Below, piece after piece: positions 41,220-49,847 of a stretch of DNA of 64,000 nucleotides. The position numbers and the translations under genes were made by a program. The DNA is from JADFXI01 sp963784135. GTDB lineage: Bacteria; Nitrospirota; Thermodesulfovibrionia; Thermodesulfovibrionales; Dissulfurispiraceae. How positions within the stretch are numbered: the first letter of the stretch is position 1; each line of letters opens with the position of its first letter. The notes under the pieces were generated by a model. It saw only the letters and a program-made list of their open reading frames with translations, did no database searches and was not told the origin of the DNA. The DNA is taken from assembly GCA_963784135.1 (NCBI GenBank), contig CAWAQG010000019.1, forward strand, positions 1-64,000, given 5' to 3'.

Positions 41220-43884
41220 AACCATCCCGTTCGTTTTCATGTCTGCTGCCGCAAAATATCGGGACAATTGCCTGTTTCGCTTTTTTGACGGCTCATGGAA
41301 GGCGATGAGCTATGGTGATTTTTTGTCGCTCACCGGGAGTATCACGGCCTTGCTGTCAGACTATGATGTCCACAAGGGCGACAGGATCGCCATTGTCTCG
41401 GAGAACAGGCCGGAGTGGTGCGCATCCTTTATTGCTGCAGTGGGGTGCGGCTGTATCGCTGTGCCTATAGATATTCAACTTGGCAGTGATGAGATTAGAA
41501 ATCTTCTCATAGATTCCGGGACAAAGACAGCATTCTGCAGTAATAAAACCGAGAGCAATCTTTTAAGCGCGATAAAAGGGACAGGGATAAGGGAAGTTAA
41601 CTTTGACGCTAAAGCAATGTTGCCGCTCCCTCCCTCCGTCTCTCCATCATTCCATAATGCCGTTGCTCCCGGCGATATTGCGTCAATTATCTATACCTCG
41701 GGGACAACAGGAAAACCTAAAGGAGTGCTGCTGACTCACGGTAATTTCTGTTCTGATGCCGAAGCGTTGATTCGGGTCGAGGTGGTGACGCAGAAGGACA
41801 ATGTATTGGCGGTACTCCCTCTGCACCACACCTATCCGTTTATGTGCGCCTTTCTTGTACCCCTCTTTCTCGGAGCAACTATTACTTTCGGGCCCGGCCT
41901 GAAGGCCCCTGATCTGCTGTCTGCAATAAAGGAAAACGGCGTTACGGTGCTTGTCGGAGTGCCGCGACTGTTCGATATGCTCAGCAGCGGCATACTGTCG
42001 AGGATCAGGGAGAGGGGAGGCGCCTTGTCGGGTGTGATATTAGGCATGCTCGGTATGTGCGGCGCGCTCAGAAGGAGATTAGATATCAATATCGGGCGTA
42101 TTGTTTTCGCCTCTGTTCATAAAAGTTTCAGGGGGATAAAATTTTTTGCAAGCGGCGGCGCTCGGCTTGATCCAAAGGTAATGAGCGACCTGGAGGCCCT
42201 GGGCTTTACAGTGCTCGAAGGGTATGGGTTGACCGAAACAGCGCCGGTGATCACTTTTAACCCGATTGAGAAAAGGAAACCGGGTTCGGCAGGGAAACCG
42301 CTGCCCGGCGTTGAAATAAAGATACTGGACGACGGCGAAATTCTTGCTAAAGGCCCCATGGTTATGAAGGGGTACTATGAAAATGAAGATGCGACCCGTG
42401 AGGTCATAAAGGATGGCTGGCTCTTTACAGGAGATCTCGGCCATGTTGATGAAGACGGCTATCTTTTTATTACAGGAAGGAAAAAAGAAGTTATTGTGCT
42501 GAGTTCCGGGAAAAACGTGTATCCCGAGGAGGTCGAGAAGGCGTATATGTCCATACCGCTTATCAAAGAGATATGTGTTGCGGGCGATGACAGGTCCGGA
42601 AAAGTTGATGCAGTCCATGCATTAATTGTCCCTGACCTGGAGTATGCAAAACAGCACTCCATAGGGAATATAAATGATGAGCTCAGATGGAAGATAAATG
42701 AGGTGTCTACCGGATTGCCGGAATTTATGAGGATCAGGGGATATGATCTTTCCTCCGGGCCGCTGCCCCGCACGCCGCTTGGCAAGTTGAGGCGATTTAT
42801 GGTGCAGGACTTTTTCCATAAACAAGGTCCTCCGATACAGGCCGTGCAAAAAGAGGACCATAAGCTTATGGAAGACCCTGTGGGCAGGAAGGTTGTTGAG
42901 TGCATAAGACCGCTGACAGAGGAAGGCGTCCTTATCCATGCTTCAGATAACCTTGAACTGGACCTCGGCTTTGATTCGTTGACGAAAGTGGAACTCATAG
43001 CATCTTTGGAAGGTGTATTTGCTGTTGAGCTTCCTGAAGCTTTTATTTCAGAAGCGCATACAGTGGGAGATATAGTTGCGGCACTTAAATCGTATCAGGG
43101 CGCCGATAGAGCGGGCAGGGCGGGGGCCACGGTATCGCACCCCAAAAAGTCTATTGACTTTTCGGTGGGCCCGGCATCATGGAAGGCCATTCTTGACAAA
43201 GAGCCGTCACCGGCAGATGCAGATAAAATCGGTTATGCTCAGCGTCCTGCGGAACTTGCCCTTCTTTATGTGTTGTTTATGGGACTGAAGCTTTTCTGCA
43301 AACTTCTGTTCCGGCTCAAAGTGGAGGGCCGGGAGCACATACCCGCGGAAGGCCCCTTCGTTATAACTCCCAATCATGCCAGTTACCTGGATGGCTTTAT
43401 TATTGCGGCATCGGTGAGTTTCAGAACATTCAGGAAGCTTCATTTTCTGGGGATGCAGGAGTTTTTTACCGGCGGGATTAAGTCATGGTTCGCGCGCATA
43501 AGCCATGTCATTCCTATCGATGCCGAGATCTACCTGAACAAGGCCCTGCAGTTGTCGTCATATGTATTGAAAAGCGGGAGGTCCCTTTGCATATTCCCGG
43601 AGGGAGGCCGCTCTTTTGACGGCAGTGTTATGCCGTTTAAAAAGGGAATCGGAGTGCTGGCGCTTGAAATGAATGTGCCGGTTGTGCCGGCTTGCATTGA
43701 CGGGACTTTCAGGGCACTCCCGAGGGGGGCTTTTTTTATTCGCCCGGTGCCGGTACGAGTTGTTTTTGGAGAGAAAATATTGCCCTCTCGCACGATGGTG
43801 AAAGGCGCAGCGGCAGACCTTGACGAGCATCAGATGTTTTCTGATGACCTCAGAAAACATGTTATTATGCTCTCGCATAAGTAA
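41212..43884 (+). CDS. Fused acyl-CoA/ACP synthetase - acyl carrier protein - acyltransferase
   Basis: 890 residues in three parts. Residues 1-540 are an AMP-forming ligase (IIYTSGTTGKPKGVLLTHG, GYGLTETAP, GWLFTGDLG). Residues 555-630 are a carrier domain with the phosphopantetheine serine in LGFDSLTKVEL. Residues 670-890 are a PlsC-type acyltransferase (TPNHASYLDGF, FPEGGRSFDG). It probably activates a fatty acid, holds it on the built-in carrier and passes it to a lysophospholipid, like Aas but with its own ACP. The upstream phosphatase gene overlaps it. Confidence 0.9.
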   Translation: MAETIPFVFMSAAAKYRDNCLFRFFDGSWKAMSYGDFLSLTGSITALLSDYDVHKGDRIAIVSENRPEWCASFIAAVGCGCIAVPIDIQLGSDEIRNLLIDSGTKTAFCSNKTESNLLSAIKGTGIREVNFDAKAMLPLPPSVSPSFHNAVAPGDIASIIYTSGTTGKPKGVLLTHGNFCSDAEALIRVEVVTQKDNVLAVLPLHHTYPFMCAFLVPLFLGATITFGPGLKAPDLLSAIKENGVTVLVGVPRLFDMLSSGILSRIRERGGALSGVILGMLGMCGALRRRLDINIGRIVFASVHKSFRGIKFFASGGARLDPKVMSDLEALGFTVLEGYGLTETAPVITFNPIEKRKPGSAGKPLPGVEIKILDDGEILAKGPMVMKGYYENEDATREVIKDGWLFTGDLGHVDEDGYLFITGRKKEVIVLSSGKNVYPEEVEKAYMSIPLIKEICVAGDDRSGKVDAVHALIVPDLEYAKQHSIGNINDELRWKINEVSTGLPEFMRIRGYDLSSGPLPRTPLGKLRRFMVQDFFHKQGPPIQAVQKEDHKLMEDPVGRKVVECIRPLTEEGVLIHASDNLELDLGFDSLTKVELIASLEGVFAVELPEAFISEAHTVGDIVAALKSYQGADRAGRAGATVSHPKKSIDFSVGPASWKAILDKEPSPADADKIGYAQRPAELALLYVLFMGLKLFCKLLFRLKVEGREHIPAEGPFVITPNHASYLDGFIIAASVSFRTFRKLHFLGMQEFFTGGIKSWFARISHVIPIDAEIYLNKALQLSSYVLKSGRSLCIFPEGGRSFDGSVMPFKKGIGVLALEMNVPVVPACIDGTFRALPRGAFFIRPVPVRVVFGEKILPSRTMVKGAAADLDEHQMFSDDLRKHVIMLSHK

Positions 43885-43953
43885 ACCTTATTAGCCAAAA
43901 GCAGCGTATCTATGCTAAATTGAAAGTCAACTACGCGGACCGAAAGGAATTTT

Positions 43954-44307
43954 ATGGCTGATTTCAAATATAAGGACTATTCCCCGGAAGAGGGCATGAT
44001 TTATGATGATGCCATGTTAAAAATCAGAAAGGGCATGGAAAACGGGCTAAGCTTCAGTGAGGCCTTCAGCATGGTGGATGTGCAGGACCCCGAGCTGAAG
44101 CACTTTATTGAAGATGATGCTCTTAAAGTGCTCATTGCCGAGATGCATTTCGAGAAGGGTGTTCCGTTGCCGCAGGTAGCGGACACTTTGAAGGTCCCTC
44201 TAAAGAGATTGCATATAGCCATCACGGAGATGCTTGAGGATATAGGGACGACTGCAGCCGGGATTTACCGCCAAAACAATCCGGATGGCCCTATCGGCCA
44301 TGCATAA
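43954..44307 (+). CDS. 117-aa unknown soluble protein
   Basis: Helical and acidic (GMIYDDAMLKIRKGMENG, LKHFIEDDALKVLIAEMHFE). QVADTLKVPLKRLHIAITEM could be a helix-turn-helix. AAAGGA precedes the ATG. It follows the acyltransferase fusion by 69 bp and is followed by a palindromic repeat. No family recognised. Confidence 0.65.
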   Translation: MADFKYKDYSPEEGMIYDDAMLKIRKGMENGLSFSEAFSMVDVQDPELKHFIEDDALKVLIAEMHFEKGVPLPQVADTLKVPLKRLHIAITEMLEDIGTTAAGIYRQNNPDGPIGHA

Positions 44308-44319
44308 ATTTTAAAATAT

Positions 44320-44418
44320 AGGGTCAAGGGGCAAGCGTCAAGGGTCAAGACACTACACCAGGCGCCTTTGGCTTTTAGTTTTTTAGACCTTGACCCTTGT
44401 CCCCTGACCCTTGACCCT
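44320..44418. repeat. Imperfect palindromic repeat (GGGTCAAG type)
   Basis: Arms built from AGGGTCAAGG / CCTTGACCCT modules face each other across an AT-rich loop with AGGCGCCT. The same module recurs at 56761-56846, so it is a dispersed intergenic repeat. Confidence 0.65.
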
Positions 44419-44444
44419 ATTAGTTGTATAAGGAGGCAGTTTCT

Positions 44445-44858
44445 ATGATGTTTGACGAGATATTATCTTTGGAACAGATAAAAAAAGAGCCGTATATTGT
44501 TGACCACATTCTGTGGGACCTCCAGCCGAAGGATTTGATGGAGCCCCGGCGCAAAGTGACGGAGGAGGGGACTAAGTTCAGGGACGAGATTAAGGGATAC
44601 GTATTTTATATAGACACTATGGACAAGAGACCGCAGCTTTTTCTGATGCGCCACACCGCGGCCGATTTTGCCGAAACGCTGGCGAAGATAGACGAAATCC
44701 CCCTGGAACTGTTGTTGGGCGCAATCGAAGAGAACAAAGATAAAGCATATTTCAGCATGTATCCCATTAACAGCCGTGTTAAGGAATGGCTGAGAAAAGA
44801 GCTGGGGATACACCCCTCTGTGTCCCCCCTTGGTAAGGGGGGAAGTGAAGTGGGGTAG
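44445..44858 (+). CDS. 137-aa unknown protein
   Basis: The ATG at 44445 follows AGGAGG. Sequence such as YIVDHILWDLQPKDLMEPR, GYVFYIDTMDKRPQLFLMR and FSMYPINSRVKEWLRKEL shows a soluble mixed fold. The last codons read through CCCCCCTTGGTAAGGGGGG, a common inverted repeat that may have extended the C-terminus. No family recognised. Confidence 0.65.
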   Translation: MMFDEILSLEQIKKEPYIVDHILWDLQPKDLMEPRRKVTEEGTKFRDEIKGYVFYIDTMDKRPQLFLMRHTAADFAETLAKIDEIPLELLLGAIEENKDKAYFSMYPINSRVKEWLRKELGIHPSVSPLGKGGSEVG

Positions 44859-44923
44859 TATTGTTAACGGAAAGATAACATTGCTGTAATATAGCGGTAA
44901 CGTAGGTCTGCTATTAATAGTGC

Positions 44924-47368
44924 ATGGCTAAATTTTACAAAGCTGACCTGCATGTGCATTCAAGCCATTCCAACAAGCCCTCAGTGTGGGCGCTGAGAAA
45001 GTTTAATTGTCCCGAAAGCTACACATCTCCGATGTACATTTATAATACCGCCAAAAAGAAGGAGATGGATTATGTGACCATAACAGACCACAACTCCATT
45101 AGCGGCGCTCTTGAAATAGCCCATCTTCCCGGCGCCTTCATAAGCGCTGAAATGACAACCTACCTCCCCGATGACGGGAGCAAGCTGCATGCGGTCGCCC
45201 TGAACATTAATGAAGATATTTTTGATGATCTGATGCATTTGAGGACAAATATTTATGACCTTACCGGATACCTGCGGCAGCGCAATATAGTACACTATAT
45301 CGCCCACCCTCTTTATGACATGAACGAGCGGCTCTCTGTTGTGACGATAGAGAAACTGCTTCTCCTTTTCGATGTATTTGAAACGAAAAACGGCTCAAGG
45401 GCCAAACGCTACAGCAGGCTGATCGCGAACATGATCTCATCGCTTACCCGGGAAAAGATGGAACACCTTGCCGATAAGCACGGCATTGTCCCCTATGGCG
45501 AACTCCCCTGGATAAAGTCTGTCGTTGCAGGCTCTGACGACCATAGCGGTTTTTTCATCGGGAGGGCATACACAGCCTCAAAAAGCGGAGAGACCCTTGA
45601 GGATTTTATCAAGTCGATTAAGGAACAAAAGACATGGGCTGCCGGAGACGATGGCGATGCGTTGACCCTCGCCCACAGCATTTACGGCATAGGCTACCGT
45701 TTTTTCAAGGAGCGTTTTGAAACCAGGAAAGGCAATTCCTTTCCCTTCATCAACGCATTGCTGAACAGGGTGTTCAACGCGGACCAGGAGAAGTCCTCTC
45801 TCTTTGATAAAATTAGTCTCCTTATCAGGAAAAACATACCTGAGATGTACAATGGTTATGACGGAAAAACGTTCGAAGAAATCCTTGACCGGGAAGCGAG
45901 GCTATTGTTGAATGATGCCAAATTCATCGAAACCATCAACACCGCCGGTATAAACAGGAAGGTGTTTGCGGTAACGAGCTATCTTGCAAATAGGCTTATA
46001 TACATCTATACTGAGCGTCTGACCCGAATGCAGCTGTCGTCCGGAGTTCTGAATATTGCAAATTCATTGAGCACCATAGGCTTCGTACATCTCCTCGCAT
46101 CTCCTTATTATATTTCCTTCCACCACCAGCACAGAAGCAAGCAGCTGATTAAGTCCCTTGAAGAGGAGTTCCTGCCGGAGAGCAAAGCTGGAGGCAAACA
46201 GAAGATTGCGCTCTTTACCGATACGCTCCATGAAATCAACGGGGTTGCCATAACCATAAAAAGACTCATCGAGACAGCAAAAAAGCAGGGGATAGAGTTA
46301 ACGGTCATCACTTCAACCCACGAAGAAACGGGCTACAAAGATGGAGTAATGAACTTCAAATCCATCGGCGATTTCGCACTTCCGGAATACCCGGACCTCA
46401 AGCTCCACTTCCCGCCGATTCTGGATGTCATCGATTATTTCGAAAAAGAGGAATTTACCAGAATACACGTGAGCACGCCCGGGACGATCGGTCTCCTTTC
46501 TCTGTTCATTTCCAAGCTTATGTATATACCCATATCAGGCACTTATCACACCGATATCCCCCAGTACGTGAAGAGCCTCACCAACGACACCTTTCTCGAA
46601 AATGTTGCCTGGAATTATATGATATGGTTCTACAATCTTATGGAAGAGGTAATGGTACCTTCGTCAAGCACGAGGCAGCAGCTTGTTCAAAAAGGGCTTG
46701 CAGCCGGGAAGGCAAAACCGCTGCCCAGATGGGTTGATACGGACACATTCTCTCCTTTAAAGAAAGACCCCTACCTCTGGCGCAGATACGGGTTGGATGA
46801 CTCCGTCAAATTCCTTTATGTCGGGAGGGTTTCAAAAGAGAAGAACCTTGAGATACTTGCCGGAGCGTTTATGGCTATTATAGATGCCGGGAATACATGC
46901 GATTTAATTATCGCAGGTGACGGCCCCTACAGGAAGGAGCTGGAACAGCTGCTGCAAGGGTATCCGGTGCTGTTTACCGGCTTCCTGTCAGGTGCGGAAT
47001 TGCACACCACCTACGCATCGTCGGATGTTTTTGTTTTTCCGAGCACAACTGATACCTTCGGCAATGTCGTGCTCGAGGCACAGGCGTCCGGCCTGCCGGT
47101 CATTGTCACTGACGAAGGGGGACCGAAAGAGCTGATTGTGGACGGCAGAACCGGCATGGTTATAAAGGCCGACAGCGGCCCGGCACTGATTGACGCAATG
47201 ACCTTCTTCTTAAACGACAAGCCCGGCATATCCCGGATGGGGATGGAAGCGCGTTATTTTACCGAAAACAGCGGGATTCATGCCAACGAAGCATATTGTA
47301 CCATCCTCCGGAGTAATTCTATTAGTGGAGAGCCATGTCCCGCAGAGGGAAACCCGGTACGGGCATAA
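44924..47368 (+). CDS. PHP-domain phosphoesterase fused to GT4 glycosyltransferase
   Basis: 814 residues. The N-terminal 250 are a PHP metal-dependent domain (ADLHVHSSHS, ITDHNSISG, GSDDHSG). From about residue 420 a GT-B glycosyltransferase of family GT4 begins (KIALFTDTLHEINGVA, YHTDIPQYV, VGRVSKEKNLEIL, ending in FPSTTDTFGNVVLEAQASGL). The fusion may cleave a phosphate and add a sugar in lipid or polysaccharide synthesis. It overlaps the radical SAM gene by 34 bp. Confidence 0.85.
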   Translation: MAKFYKADLHVHSSHSNKPSVWALRKFNCPESYTSPMYIYNTAKKKEMDYVTITDHNSISGALEIAHLPGAFISAEMTTYLPDDGSKLHAVALNINEDIFDDLMHLRTNIYDLTGYLRQRNIVHYIAHPLYDMNERLSVVTIEKLLLLFDVFETKNGSRAKRYSRLIANMISSLTREKMEHLADKHGIVPYGELPWIKSVVAGSDDHSGFFIGRAYTASKSGETLEDFIKSIKEQKTWAAGDDGDALTLAHSIYGIGYRFFKERFETRKGNSFPFINALLNRVFNADQEKSSLFDKISLLIRKNIPEMYNGYDGKTFEEILDREARLLLNDAKFIETINTAGINRKVFAVTSYLANRLIYIYTERLTRMQLSSGVLNIANSLSTIGFVHLLASPYYISFHHQHRSKQLIKSLEEEFLPESKAGGKQKIALFTDTLHEINGVAITIKRLIETAKKQGIELTVITSTHEETGYKDGVMNFKSIGDFALPEYPDLKLHFPPILDVIDYFEKEEFTRIHVSTPGTIGLLSLFISKLMYIPISGTYHTDIPQYVKSLTNDTFLENVAWNYMIWFYNLMEEVMVPSSSTRQQLVQKGLAAGKAKPLPRWVDTDTFSPLKKDPYLWRRYGLDDSVKFLYVGRVSKEKNLEILAGAFMAIIDAGNTCDLIIAGDGPYRKELEQLLQGYPVLFTGFLSGAELHTTYASSDVFVFPSTTDTFGNVVLEAQASGLPVIVTDEGGPKELIVDGRTGMVIKADSGPALIDAMTFFLNDKPGISRMGMEARYFTENSGIHANEAYCTILRSNSISGEPCPAEGNPVRA

Positions 47369-48606
47369 GGCATATTCTTTTTCCGCTTCTCTGCAACAGG
47401 GTACCCGGACAGCTTATCATCCAGTATACCGATAAATGCAATGCGCGGTGCCCCCAGTGCGGAATGAGAGTCACTGAACCGTTCAAACGCTCAACACTCC
47501 ACCCCGACATGGTCAAGAGAATGATCGACCATGCTGCAGAAAACGGCGTTAATGCCGTTTCCTTCACCGGGGGAGAGCCGTTTCTTTTCTTTGATGATGT
47601 TATGGAGCTTGTCAGGTACGCCGGTGAAGCCGGAATCAAATACACAAGGACCGGCACTAACGGGTTTATATTCATGCATTCAGATAAGCCTGACTTTTAT
47701 TCCAGGATCAGTCGGATTGCCGAGGGTGTTGCAGCCTCCGGTCTTTATACGTTCTGGATAAGTATCGATTCCGCTGTTCCCCTTTTGCATGAAAGGATGC
47801 GGGGACTGCCGGGAGTTATTGAAGGCATAGAAAAGGCCCTGCCCATATTCCGCGAATACGGAATCTATCCTTCCGCGAACCTCGGTATAAACAGGAATAC
47901 CGGAGGAGTGTTTGGCGGCCGGGACGAAACGAGTCCCCTGCAGCTCTATGAATCGTTTAAAGGGGCATTCGAAAAATTTTACAGCAAGGTAATAGATCTT
48001 GGATTTACCATTGTCAATGCCTGTTATCCCATGAGCATTGATGCGGCTGATGCCGGAGGACTCGATGCGGTATATGGGGCCACATCCGGGGCTTCACTCA
48101 TACAGTTCAACAGGCAGGAGCGTGCCATGGTGTTCAAGGCGCTTTTCGATACTATCCCGGAATACCGGTCAAAAATACGGATATTCTCGCCGAGGACGTC
48201 TCTTTACTCGCTTATGAGGCAATATACTATCGATGAAAGCTGCTGCTTTTCCTGCAGGGGCGGCATTGAATTCTTTTTTGTCAACGCAAGTGACGGCAAT
48301 ACTTATCCCTGCGGCTACCGGGGGGCGGACAATCTCGGCAAATTCTGGGAGCTTGATTTCAACAAACTCGATAAAAAAGCCGAGTGCAGAAGATGCGATT
48401 GGGAATGTTTCAGGGACCCGTCGGAACTGTCCGGGCCGCTCCTCACGCTTTTCAGCAATCCGGCATCCTTCATCGGACGCGCCATTAAAGATACTGCGTA
48501 TATGAAACTATGGCTTGAGGACCTCAGATACTTTGCCGCAGCTGATTTCTTCAGTGGAAGAACTGCGCCGGATTATAAAAAAATGTCGGCCTTTGTGCCG
48601 CAATGA
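47335..48606 (+). CDS. Radical SAM protein with C-terminal cysteine cluster
   Basis: 423 residues. The SAM cluster is in YTDKCNARCPQCG (CX3CX2C), followed by SFTGGEPFLF. Cysteines near the C-terminus (ESCCFSCRGG, YPCGYRG, CRRCDWECF) suggest a SPASM-like second cluster. It starts inside the glycosyltransferase gene and overlaps the DUF3047 gene by 4 bp. The substrate is unknown. Confidence 0.82.
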   Translation: MSRRGKPGTGIRHILFPLLCNRVPGQLIIQYTDKCNARCPQCGMRVTEPFKRSTLHPDMVKRMIDHAAENGVNAVSFTGGEPFLFFDDVMELVRYAGEAGIKYTRTGTNGFIFMHSDKPDFYSRISRIAEGVAASGLYTFWISIDSAVPLLHERMRGLPGVIEGIEKALPIFREYGIYPSANLGINRNTGGVFGGRDETSPLQLYESFKGAFEKFYSKVIDLGFTIVNACYPMSIDAADAGGLDAVYGATSGASLIQFNRQERAMVFKALFDTIPEYRSKIRIFSPRTSLYSLMRQYTIDESCCFSCRGGIEFFFVNASDGNTYPCGYRGADNLGKFWELDFNKLDKKAECRRCDWECFRDPSELSGPLLTLFSNPASFIGRAIKDTAYMKLWLEDLRYFAAADFFSGRTAPDYKKMSAFVPQ

Positions 48607-49277
48607 TGAAGTGGTTGTATCCGCTCGCAGTAGTCTTCGTGCTTGCCGGATATGCAAAGGCATATGATGCCCCCACGCTTAAAGTCGGTTTTGGGGATGC
48701 GCTCGAAAAGAACGGCTTGCCGGCGTCATGGAAACTCAGTATTCGGGCGGGTACGGCAGACGCGGGCATCGTGCCGGAGAGCAGCTGGCAAATCCTTCAC
48801 CTCAAGTGCAAAGAAGCTTCCTTTTCTTTAGAGCGTAAATTGCCGGTTAATCCGGCTGACTATCCGTATATCAGCTGGACCTGGAAGGCTGTGCGGCTGC
48901 CCCTGCTTGGGGATGTGCGCGAGAAAGGACATAATGATCAGGCGTTACAACTGCTTGTAGCGTTTGAAAACAGAAAAGTGCTGAGCTACGTCTGGGATTC
49001 AAATGCCCCGGAAGGGACGGTTGTCGATGAATCCATTGGATGGCCTGTAAATCTTGCAATTAGAGTAATAGTGGTAAAGTCCGGCCCCGCCGACACAGGC
49101 AAATGGATTACCCTTAAAAGGAATATCTTCGAGGATTACAGAGAATTTTTCAAGGGGCCGCCTCCCGGCGTCCAGGGAGTAAGAATACAGTCGAATACCC
49201 AGTATACCGGAGACACTGCAGAAGGTTTTGTCCGGGACATCGTTTTCAGCAAAGCGTCGCAGGCGGCGGCAAAATAG
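48603..49277 (+). CDS. DUF3047 secreted protein
   Basis: 224 residues with a likely signal peptide (KWLYPLAVVFVLAGYAKA). The body (YISWTWKAVRLPLLGDVREK, SYVWDSNAPEGT, YTGDTAEGFVRDIVF) fits DUF3047. The fold is probably a beta sandwich in the periplasm. It starts within the radical SAM stop. Function unknown. Confidence 0.75.
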   Translation: MMKWLYPLAVVFVLAGYAKAYDAPTLKVGFGDALEKNGLPASWKLSIRAGTADAGIVPESSWQILHLKCKEASFSLERKLPVNPADYPYISWTWKAVRLPLLGDVREKGHNDQALQLLVAFENRKVLSYVWDSNAPEGTVVDESIGWPVNLAIRVIVVKSGPADTGKWITLKRNIFEDYREFFKGPPPGVQGVRIQSNTQYTGDTAEGFVRDIVFSKASQAAAK

Positions 49278-49344
49278 GTCGTTCATAACTTTTAGCATCC
49301 CCTCCCGCGTTGACATTTTTCTTCCTTTCAGTGACAATTACTTT

Positions 49345-49647
49345 ATGAAACTCGGCATTCTTGTCAATACCGACAGGCACCTCAGGCATTTAATCGGCCT
49401 GGCCGAAGCCGCACTTTCTATGGGGCATGGGGTCATCATCTTTACCATGGACAGCGGGACGAAATTGTTGGGCAATGAATCTCTCATGGGACTCTGCATG
49501 GCAAAAGGCGTGGAAATGAGTTTTTGCGATTACAACGCAAAGGGCTTTAACATTTCAAAGGAAGGGCTTCCTTCCGAGGTCGTTTGCGGGAGCCAGTACG
49601 ATAACGCACTGATGGTGAACAAGGCTGACAGAGTTATCGTACTCTGA
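49345..49647 (+). CDS. DsrE-family protein
   Basis: 100 residues. KLGILVNTDRHLRHLIGLAEAA and VIIFTMDSGTKLL match the DsrE fold, with one Cys in LCMAKGVEMSFCDYN and a DsrE-type end (NKADRVIVL). By family it takes part in sulfur relay. A related short ORF follows 17 bp later, and a YeeE/YedE gene is nearby. Confidence 0.75.
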   Translation: MKLGILVNTDRHLRHLIGLAEAALSMGHGVIIFTMDSGTKLLGNESLMGLCMAKGVEMSFCDYNAKGFNISKEGLPSEVVCGSQYDNALMVNKADRVIVL

Positions 49648-49664
49648 ACATCGGCGGAGCTTTT

Positions 49665-49847
49665 ATGAAGATTCTCCATATACTCAATGACGGTCACAAC
49701 ACGCTTGCCGAACGCATAACGCGGATACAGGCGGAAGGCAATGAAATCGACATCATCGACCTTTCAGGAAATAACCTGAAGTATGAGAACGTTATTGACG
49801 CCATATTTTCCCACGACCGGGTGATATCATGGCACGGGGAGGAATGA
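49665..49847 (+). CDS. 60-aa DsrH/TusB-like small protein
   Basis: MKILHILNDGHNTLAERITR, then EIDIIDLSGNNL. The size and position after a DsrE gene fit a DsrH/TusB-type partner, though it is shorter than usual. The end overlaps the next gene by 19 bp. Confidence 0.55.
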   Translation: MKILHILNDGHNTLAERITRIQAEGNEIDIIDLSGNNLKYENVIDAIFSHDRVISWHGEE

